From the NCBI GenBank assembly GCA_016712445.1, contig JADJRB010000001.1, forward strand, positions 2,108,001 through 2,172,000: a stretch of 64,000 bases of DNA. The letters run 5' to 3'. Positions 24,756 to 30,676 of this stretch are shown here, one piece after another. Under the pieces are notes generated by a model. It ran no database searches. It was not told the origin of the DNA and was given only the letters and a program-made list of their open reading frames with translations. The stretch's first letter is position 1; each line of letters starts with the position of its first letter. The position numbers and the translations under genes were made by a program. This DNA is from Acidobacteriota bacterium (GTDB lineage Bacteria; Pseudomonadota; Alphaproteobacteria; Caulobacterales; Hyphomonadaceae).

Positions 24756-24915
24756 CCCTCACATCCCCCAAGGTGTTTCCCGATGGCGCAGCCTAATGGC
24801 GCCCTGCAGCGCTGCAAGGGGAAGCGCGCCAAATTGCCGGTGCGGCAAGCATGGACAAGGGCGGATACGCGGCTTAATTCGACATGTTTTTCCAGTTTGA
24901 GGGGTTTCCCGGCGC

Positions 24916-26916
24916 ATGTTCAGCAAGATTTTGATCGCCAATCGCGGGGAAATTGCCGTCCGCGTCATCAAGACGTGCCGGCGGATGGGCATCAAGACAG
25001 TCGTCGTCTACTCCGACGCGGATGCCGGCTCCATGGCGGTCGAAATGGCGGACGAGGCCGTGCATATCGGTCCGTCGCCCGCTGCGCAGAGCTACCTGCT
25101 TGCCGACAAGATCATCGACGCGGTCCGCCAGACGGGCGCCGAGGCGATCCACCCCGGCTTCGGCTTCCTTTCGGAGAATGCGGCCTTCGCCAAACGCCTC
25201 GAGAAGGAAAAGATCGGCTGGATCGGCCCGAACGCCCACGCCATCGATTCGATGGGCGACAAGATTTCCTCGAAGAAGCTCGCCGCCGAGGCAGGCGTGT
25301 CGACTGTGCCGGGACATATGGGCCTGATCGAAGACACCAAGGAAGCCGTGAAGATCAGCCGCGAGATCGGCTATCCGGTGATGATCAAGGCTTCGGCCGG
25401 CGGCGGCGGCAAGGGCATCCGCGTGGCCGACAATGACAAGGAGGTCGAAGAAGGCTTCCCGGCGGTGAAGGCGGAGGCGAAGGCCTCGTTCGGCGACGAC
25501 CGCGTGTTCATCGAGAAGTTCATCCTGCAGCCGCGCCACATTGAAATCCAGGTGCTCGGCGACAAGCATGGCAATTGCCTCTGGCTGAATGAGCGCGAAT
25601 GCTCGATCCAGCGCCGCAACCAGAAAGTCATCGAGGAAGCGCCGTCGCCGCTGCTCGATCCGGAGACGCGCAAGAAGATGGGCGAGCAGGCCGTGGCCCT
25701 CGCCAAGGCCGTGAACTATGACAGCGCGGGCACGGTGGAGTTCGTCGCGTCCGGCAAGGACAAGGGCTTCTACTTCCTTGAAATGAATACCCGCCTGCAG
25801 GTGGAGCATCCGGTGACCGAGATGATCACCGGCATCGACCTCGTCGAACAGATGATCCGCTCGGCGTATGGCGAGAAGCTGAAGCTCAAGCAGTCCGACG
25901 TGAAGATCAACGGCTGGGCGGTCGAAAGCCGTGTGTATGCGGAAGATCCCTACCGCAACTTCCTGCCGTCGATCGGCCGCCTGAAGCGTTTCCATCCGCC
26001 GACGGAGGGAAAGCTGGGCAAGGGCGAGGTCCGCATGGATTCCGGTGTGCGCGAAGGCGACGAGATCTCGATGTACTATGACCCGATGATCGCCAAGCTG
26101 GTGACGTGGGGCAAGGACCGCGACACCGCGCTGGACGTGCACGGCGAGGCGCTGGACCGGTTCCACATCGAGGGCATCCAGGACAATATCCCGTTCATCG
26201 CGGCGGTGATGGACGAGAAGCGGTTCCGCTCTGGCAACATCACCACTGCCTACATCAAGGACGAGTTCCCGCAGGGCTTCGAAGGCGTCGCGCCGACCAA
26301 GGCGCAGGAGTTGCAGCTGATCTGTTCGGCCGCCTATGTCCACGCCTTCTTCGATCGCCGTGCCAAGCAGGTGTCCGGCCGCATGTCGCCCGGCGCCTCG
26401 CGCAAGGAATGGGTCGTCATCCTCGGCGACAAGCACCACCCCGTCAGCATCGATCTCGGCGCCGCCGGTGAAGCGCAGATCACCGTGAACGGCGGCAAGG
26501 CGCACAGCTTCGTGACCGCCTGGCAGCCCGGCCAGCACCTCGTCGAAGGCGTGCTCGACGGCAAGTCGTTCGCCGTGAAGTTCGCCGATCGCACGGAAGG
26601 CTACCTCTTCCGCGCCCGCGGCGTCGCGCTGCGCGCACTGGTGTGCACACCGTTCGTTGCCGACCTGCATGGCCGACTGCCGGAAAAACCGAAGGCGGAC
26701 ACGTCGAAGCTGATCATCTCACCGATGCCGGGGCTGGTCGTGTCGATGGAAGTCGCGCTCGGCCAGGAAGTGCAGGAAGGCGAGGCGGTCTGCATCGTCG
26801 AAGCGATGAAGATGCAGAACATCATCCGCGCCGGTGCCAACGGGAAGGTGAAGGCGATCAACGTCAAGGCGGGCGACAGCGTCGCCGCCGACGAGATCAT
26901 GGTTGAATTCGCCTGA
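24916..26916 (+). CDS. pccA: acetyl/propionyl-CoA carboxylase alpha subunit (biotin carboxylase + BCCP)
   Basis: A 666-residue biotin-dependent carboxylase subunit. It has a biotin carboxylase N-domain (MFSKILIANRGEIAVRVIKTCRRMGIK), an ATP-grasp domain with the glycine-rich loop ASAGGGGKGIR and the catalytic EMNTRLQVEHPVTE, a linker (about residues 450-590) and a C-terminal biotinyl domain with EAMKM (biotin Lys632, 34 residues from the end). Length and order match propionyl-CoA carboxylase alpha, which carboxylates propionyl-CoA to methylmalonyl-CoA with PccB. No pccB is adjacent. The substrate (propionyl versus methylcrotonyl) is inferred from overall pattern. Confidence 0.92.
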   Translation: MFSKILIANRGEIAVRVIKTCRRMGIKTVVVYSDADAGSMAVEMADEAVHIGPSPAAQSYLLADKIIDAVRQTGAEAIHPGFGFLSENAAFAKRLEKEKIGWIGPNAHAIDSMGDKISSKKLAAEAGVSTVPGHMGLIEDTKEAVKISREIGYPVMIKASAGGGGKGIRVADNDKEVEEGFPAVKAEAKASFGDDRVFIEKFILQPRHIEIQVLGDKHGNCLWLNERECSIQRRNQKVIEEAPSPLLDPETRKKMGEQAVALAKAVNYDSAGTVEFVASGKDKGFYFLEMNTRLQVEHPVTEMITGIDLVEQMIRSAYGEKLKLKQSDVKINGWAVESRVYAEDPYRNFLPSIGRLKRFHPPTEGKLGKGEVRMDSGVREGDEISMYYDPMIAKLVTWGKDRDTALDVHGEALDRFHIEGIQDNIPFIAAVMDEKRFRSGNITTAYIKDEFPQGFEGVAPTKAQELQLICSAAYVHAFFDRRAKQVSGRMSPGASRKEWVVILGDKHHPVSIDLGAAGEAQITVNGGKAHSFVTAWQPGQHLVEGVLDGKSFAVKFADRTEGYLFRARGVALRALVCTPFVADLHGRLPEKPKADTSKLIISPMPGLVVSMEVALGQEVQEGEAVCIVEAMKMQNIIRAGANGKVKAINVKAGDSVAADEIMVEFA

Positions 26917-27010
26917 CACGCACTTAACGTTCCGGAAACCGGTTCAGCCTGCTATTCTCCCCTGAGCGGAGAAGTCGGCGGCGCGCAGCCGCAGGCGAGG
27001 GAGTCCGGAC

Positions 27011-27541
27011 ATGATGGACCTGTTGTTCAATCCGAACGGCCGGATCGACCAGCCCACCTACTGGCGCGCCGTGCTGATCCTGTTTGTGGCGAGCACGGCG
27101 GTGACGGTGCTCTCGACCTACGTGACCGGGATAATCGGCCTGCTGAGCTTCGTCGTCATGTGGTGCTGGATCGCTGTCCACGCCAAGCGGTTCCACGACA
27201 ATGGCAAGACCGGCTGGCTGCAACTGTTCGTCATCCTGTTTGCCTGGCTCGTGCTCTACGTCCTTCAGCTTTTCCTGGCGCCGCTGGTCGGCGGCGACAT
27301 TGAGGCCGCTTCGAGCGCCATGTCCGACGCCCTGTCGGGCCGCAGCCCGGATTTCCAGGCGTTCTTCAGCGCCGCGCGCGAGGCTGCCAAGGCGAGCATG
27401 GTGCCCGAGATCATCTCCACCCTGATCGCCACCGGCATCATCGGGCTCGTGATGAGCCTGTTCAAGACTGATCCGAACGACAATGTGCACGGTCCCGGCC
27501 CCGCCGGCTCCGGCTTCGATTTCACGCCCTCCGCCAACTGA
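27011..27541 (+). CDS. DUF805 family membrane protein, copy 1
   Basis: A 176-residue inner-membrane protein, first of four tandem related genes. It has about four hydrophobic segments and the DUF805 hallmark KRFHDNGKTGW after the second. Between the third and fourth is an unusual soluble insert of about 50 residues (GDIEAASSAMSDALSGRSPDFQAFFSAAREAAK) that shorter family members lack. The function is unknown. GAGGGAG before the ATG is a good ribosome-binding site. The next DUF805 gene begins 17 bp after its stop, indicating an operon. Confidence 0.87.
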   Translation: MMDLLFNPNGRIDQPTYWRAVLILFVASTAVTVLSTYVTGIIGLLSFVVMWCWIAVHAKRFHDNGKTGWLQLFVILFAWLVLYVLQLFLAPLVGGDIEAASSAMSDALSGRSPDFQAFFSAAREAAKASMVPEIISTLIATGIIGLVMSLFKTDPNDNVHGPGPAGSGFDFTPSAN

Positions 27542-27558
27542 CCAAAAAGGGGACCCGC

Positions 27559-27999
27559 ATGGTCACATTTCCGGAAGCCATCCAGCTTTTCTTCAAGCGC
27601 TACACCGATTTCCAGGGCCGTTCTCGCCGCTCTGAATACTGGTGGGTGTTTCTCATGAACCTGATCGTCGGCTTCGTCGGCGGCATCCTGCTTGCTGTCC
27701 TCGGCGGCTACGGCAGTGGTGACATCAACCCTATCGGCATGGTCCTGATCGGGATCCTGGCGATCTACGTCCTGGCCATCATCGTGCCCAGCATCGCGCT
27801 GTTCGTGCGCCGCCTTCACGACATCAACCAGACCGGCTGGATCGCGCTCGGCCTTTACATCCTCGGCGTGGTCCCGATTGTCGGCCTGCTTGCGTCGATC
27901 GCGCAGATCGTGATCGGCGTGATCCCGGGCACGGTCGGCCCGAACAAGTACGGCCCCGACCCGAAAAATCCCGCGGCGGCGGCAGACGTCTTTGTCTGA
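27559..27999 (+). CDS. DUF805 family membrane protein, copy 2
   Basis: A 146-residue protein, the most canonical of the four. FKRYTDFQGRSRRSEYWWVFL opens the family domain, RRLHDINQTGW is the central motif, and GPNKYGPDPKNP is the usual C-terminal tail. There are about four membrane segments. AAGGGGA lies before the ATG. It is followed at 28027 by a strong terminator, so copies 1 and 2 probably form one transcript. Function unknown. Confidence 0.92.
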   Translation: MVTFPEAIQLFFKRYTDFQGRSRRSEYWWVFLMNLIVGFVGGILLAVLGGYGSGDINPIGMVLIGILAIYVLAIIVPSIALFVRRLHDINQTGWIALGLYILGVVPIVGLLASIAQIVIGVIPGTVGPNKYGPDPKNPAAAADVFV

Positions 28000-28026
28000 G
28001 GCGCGCCGTCTGGCACACTGATCAGG

Positions 28027-28057
28027 GAGCCGGGCCGGGTGCCCGGCTCTTTTTTTG
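28027..28057 (+). terminator. rho-independent terminator after the second DUF805 gene
   Basis: GAGCCGGGC (28027-28035) pairs with GCCCGGCTC (28041-28049) across a five-base loop, followed by eight T. It splits the four-gene DUF805 array into two pairs. Confidence 0.92.
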
Positions 28058-28086
28058 TTGCGCCGCTTTATCGTTTATTGATAAGG

Positions 28087-28106
28087 GGCCGGTATGCATA
28101 CCGGCC
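28087..28106. promoter_or_regulatory. perfect 20-bp palindrome before the third DUF805 gene
   Basis: GGCCGGTATGCATACCGGCC is a perfect palindrome 30 bp after the terminator and 30 bp before the third DUF805 start. It could bind a dimeric regulator or form a compact RNA hairpin. An alternative upstream start codon (28094) lies inside it. Confidence 0.5.
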
Positions 28107-28135
28107 TCGACCTTCAGGGACACACGCCTCGCGCC

Positions 28136-28675
28136 ATGGACTTCCGCTTCCTGTTCCTCGAGCCGCAGGGCCGCCTTGCGCCGAAACCTTTCGGCCGCGG
28201 CTTCGTGCTGCTCACGGCTGTGTTCATGTTGATCACGATTGCCGCTGCGATTGCCGCGCCTGGCATCGGGGTGCTGCAGTATGCCCTCGTGTTCCCGTAC
28301 ATCTGCCTGTTCGGCAAACGCCTGCACGATGCGGGCCTCAGCGCCTGGCTCTGGCTCGCCTACCTGTTGGGCTTCAGCGCGCTGAACATGTTCATTTCGA
28401 TCCTGCTGCTGCCTGTCCTGTCGCCGGACGCCTTCGCGCTCCAAGCGGAGATGCAGGAGGCGATGGAGACGCGCGGTCTTGCGGCGGGCTTCGAAATGAT
28501 GGCTGAGCGCGCGGGCGAGATTGCCCACCTCTCGGTCGTCACCACGGTTGCGGCCTTCCTGATTTCCAGCGCGCTCACCGGCTTTGCGGCCTACCGCATG
28601 CGCTCTGACAAGACCACCAACCGCCACGGCCCGCCGACCGACGATTCGGCGCGCGTCCACGGCACATTCTCCTGA
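28136..28675 (+). CDS. DUF805 family membrane protein, copy 3
   Basis: A 179-residue membrane protein. GKRLHDAGLSAWLWLAY is the DUF805 central motif, and, like copy 1, it carries a soluble insert between later helices (SPDAFALQAEMQEAMETRGLAAGFEMMAERAGE). The tail is polar (SDKTTNRHGPPTDDSARVHG). ATG at 28136 (MDFRFLFLEPQGR) matches the family start; an ATG at 28094 would place the codon inside the palindrome at 28087-28106 and add 14 residues with no family match. The next gene begins 23 bp after its stop. Confidence 0.85.
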   Translation: MDFRFLFLEPQGRLAPKPFGRGFVLLTAVFMLITIAAAIAAPGIGVLQYALVFPYICLFGKRLHDAGLSAWLWLAYLLGFSALNMFISILLLPVLSPDAFALQAEMQEAMETRGLAAGFEMMAERAGEIAHLSVVTTVAAFLISSALTGFAAYRMRSDKTTNRHGPPTDDSARVHGTFS

Positions 28676-28698
28676 CCCAAGCAGAAGGCGACCGGCCC

Positions 28699-29469
28699 AT
28701 GGAAACCAATTCCGGTGAGATCGATCACCACCGCCCGTGGATCCGCGACCACCGCGATGATCCGGGTGCGATGAACTGGCTTGAGACGATGGCCAACCCG
28801 TTCGGGGAATCGTCGAAGTTGCATTTCAGCCGCTTCTGGACGTTCAGCTTCATGGGCCGTCTGCTGCTCTACCTGATCCCGTCCTTCACCGCCGGCATCC
28901 TCGGCATCGCAGGTGTCAAGGTCGACTTCCTCAATGCGCCCGTGAACCTCGGCCTGCTGGCCGTGCCGATGCTTCTGGCGCCGTTCGCGGTATTCGCGTT
29001 CTTCACCGATCTTGCTTCCTTCGTCGCCCACATGCGCCGCCTAGCGGATGCGCAGCGGCCGACCTGGCTGGCCGCGATCGTCCTTGTACCGATGATCCTT
29101 GGTCTTGCCGCCTACACCGCCGGCGCCAGCAAGGGCGCTGCAGACCACCGCGCCCAGCATGCGCCCAAGCCTGCTGCGGCCGCCGAAGCACCCAAGGCCG
29201 CAGACGCCGCCAAGGAAAGCGAAGCGAAGGCGGACGAAAAGAAGCAACCTGAACGCAAGGGTCCGCCCCAGCGCCAGGGGCCGCCGCAAAGTGAGCGCCA
29301 GATGGCGATCTCCACCGGGCTCGGCATGGGCTTCCCGATCTGGCTGCTGGCTTCGTTTGGCGTGATGCTCTGGACGCTGATGTATGTGGCCCGTCTGCCG
29401 AACGGCGGTCAGGGCGTCCTGCGCACCGGCAGCCACTTGACCCCGGAAGAGATCGAAGCGGGCATCTGA
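28699..29469 (+). CDS. diverged DUF805-like membrane protein with charged insert, copy 4
   Basis: A 256-residue protein. The sequence around residues 110-130 (HMRRLADAQRPTWLAAIVLVPMILG) lines up with the DUF805 motif but has lost the RLHD core (RLAD). There are about four hydrophobic segments. Between the last two is a long low-complexity charged linker (Ala/Lys/Glu then Pro/Gln/Arg, about residues 155-208) not seen in canonical family members. Function unknown. AGAAGG precedes the ATG. Its stop codon and that of convergent lipB both lie in one palindrome at 29466-29483. Confidence 0.75.
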   Translation: METNSGEIDHHRPWIRDHRDDPGAMNWLETMANPFGESSKLHFSRFWTFSFMGRLLLYLIPSFTAGILGIAGVKVDFLNAPVNLGLLAVPMLLAPFAVFAFFTDLASFVAHMRRLADAQRPTWLAAIVLVPMILGLAAYTAGASKGAADHRAQHAPKPAAAAEAPKAADAAKESEAKADEKKQPERKGPPQRQGPPQSERQMAISTGLGMGFPIWLLASFGVMLWTLMYVARLPNGGQGVLRTGSHLTPEEIEAGI

Positions 29470-29483
29470 GGCCCCGGCCTCAG
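29466..29483. terminator. palindrome holding both stop codons of converging genes
   Basis: CTGAGGCC and GGCCTCAG face each other with CC between. The TGA of the DUF805-like gene (29467-29469) and the TGA of lipB on the other strand (29480-29482) are in opposite arms. It may serve as a bidirectional transcription end, although no U-tract follows. Confidence 0.4.
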
Positions 29484-30181
29484 GCTACGCCTGCCGGTTC
29501 GGGCGCCTCGACGCGCACCAGCCGGCTCGCGAACACCTCTTCGAACGCCGCCTTGAGGGCCATGTCGGCCTCGGCCATCGTCACGACGCGCCCGAGGCCC
29601 GCGAGGCTGGTTACGCCGTAGCGCTCGTCGGCGATGCCGCACGGCGTGATGCCGGTAAAATGCTCCAGCTCCGGCTCAACGTTGAGCGAAATGCCGTGCA
29701 GGCTCACCCAGCGCCGGAGACGCACGCCGATGGCGGCAATCTTGTCCTCGCGCAGGGGGCCGCCGGGGGCAGTGCGGTCTACCCATACGCCGACCCGGCC
29801 TTCACGCACGCCCGCGTCCACGTTGAACGCCGCCAGCGCCCGGATGATCCAGGCCTCCAGATCGGCCACGAAGGCCCGCACATCGCGGCCCCGCGCGGCC
29901 ACGTCCAGCATCACGTAGGCCACCCGCTGGCCGGGCCCGTGATAGGTGTACTGCCCGCCGCGCCCGGCATCGAACACGGGAAAACGGCCGGGATCGCGCA
30001 AGTCGGCCGGTTTGGCCGAGGTGCCCGCCGTGTAGAGCGGGGGATGCTCCAGGAACCAGACCAGTTCCCGGGCTGTACCTTCACGGATCGCCCGGGCCCG
30101 GGCGTCCATCACAGCCAGGGCCGCGCCATAGGAAACAGGGGTCTCGGAGACCGCCCACTCGATGTCCGGGGAATTCGTCAT
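29480..30181 (-). CDS. lipB: octanoyltransferase LipB
   Basis: A 233-residue enzyme that transfers octanoyl from acyl carrier protein to lipoyl domains, the first step of lipoate synthesis. The active-site lysine K147 (EDKIAAIG) and cysteine C181 (GITPCGI) are present, as are the RGGQYTYHGPGQ substrate loop and SLHGISLNV. The length fits the family. It is convergent with the DUF805 array and divergent from tRNA-Leu(GAG), with 87 bp between, so it is probably expressed alone. lipA is not in the window. Confidence 0.96.
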   Translation of the reverse strand: MTNSPDIEWAVSETPVSYGAALAVMDARARAIREGTARELVWFLEHPPLYTAGTSAKPADLRDPGRFPVFDAGRGGQYTYHGPGQRVAYVMLDVAARGRDVRAFVADLEAWIIRALAAFNVDAGVREGRVGVWVDRTAPGGPLREDKIAAIGVRLRRWVSLHGISLNVEPELEHFTGITPCGIADERYGVTSLAGLGRVVTMAEADMALKAAFEEVFASRLVRVEAPEPAGVA

Positions 30182-30268
30182 GCGCCCGTCATATAGGCGT
30201 TTTTCAGGGCTTCACAAAGCCGGAACGCCGCCTTATACGGCCCGTCTGCCTCGATAGAGACCAGTCGT

Positions 30269-30353
30269 GCGGTCATGGCGGAATTGGTAGACGCGCAGCG
30301 TTGAGGTCGCTGTGGGGCAACCCGTGGAGGTTCGAGTCCTCTTGACCGCACCA
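30269..30353 (+). tRNA. tRNA-Leu (GAG)
   Basis: An 85-nt class II tRNA with encoded CCA. Acceptor arms GCGGTCA / TGACCGC pair. The anticodon stem CAGCG/CGCTG encloses TTGAGGT, giving anticodon GAG (CTC and CTT codons). A long variable arm (TGGGGCAACCCG) and T-loop GGTTCGAGTCC complete it. A reading frame on the opposite strand through this tRNA is spurious. Confidence 0.97.
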
Positions 30354-30676
30354 TTCAAGCCGGTCCGCGCAGCGGATCATTCGGTCCGGGGGACCGAATG
30401 AAGGCGCAGAATGAATCAGCGAACACGCATCGAATTTCTGACGCCCGCGCGCTGCCGCCGCGTGTGCTGCCAATATCCGGTGTGGTGCAAATACAACAAT
30501 GTCCCGGCTTGGTGCCCGCGTTCGGAATGAATCCGCGGAACCTACAGAGATCATGAGGCTCGCCAAGGACTGATCGTCATAAACTTTTATTAAGCCCCCC
30601 GCTGAGCGTCAGGCACTCGGTTCTTTTCCATACGCCGCCTGACGGGTTCCAAAGAGCATCTGGAAGGGGTGATTTC
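30354..30676 (+). other. gene-free stretch before the beta-helix lipoprotein
   Basis: 323 bases without a supported gene. The first part follows the tRNA and contains GCAGCGGATCATTCGGTCC-type local symmetry. The last 100 bases hold an AT-rich segment (CATAAACTTTTATTAAG near 30580) and a GGAAGGGG ribosome-binding site just before the lipoprotein ATG. This is the likely promoter region for that gene; exact -35/-10 boxes are not clear. Confidence 0.4.

Noticed and set aside
24874..26670. 598-codon open frame on the minus strand
   Set aside because: It is entirely antisense to pccA, which has complete motifs; high-GC codon bias leaves the opposite strand open. The translation is rich in His, Arg and Asp with no domain.
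30273..30566. 97-codon frame on the minus strand across tRNA-Leu(GAG)
   Set aside because: It reads antisense through a tRNA; the C-terminal WCGQEDSNLHGLP-type peptide is a well-known artefact of such regions.
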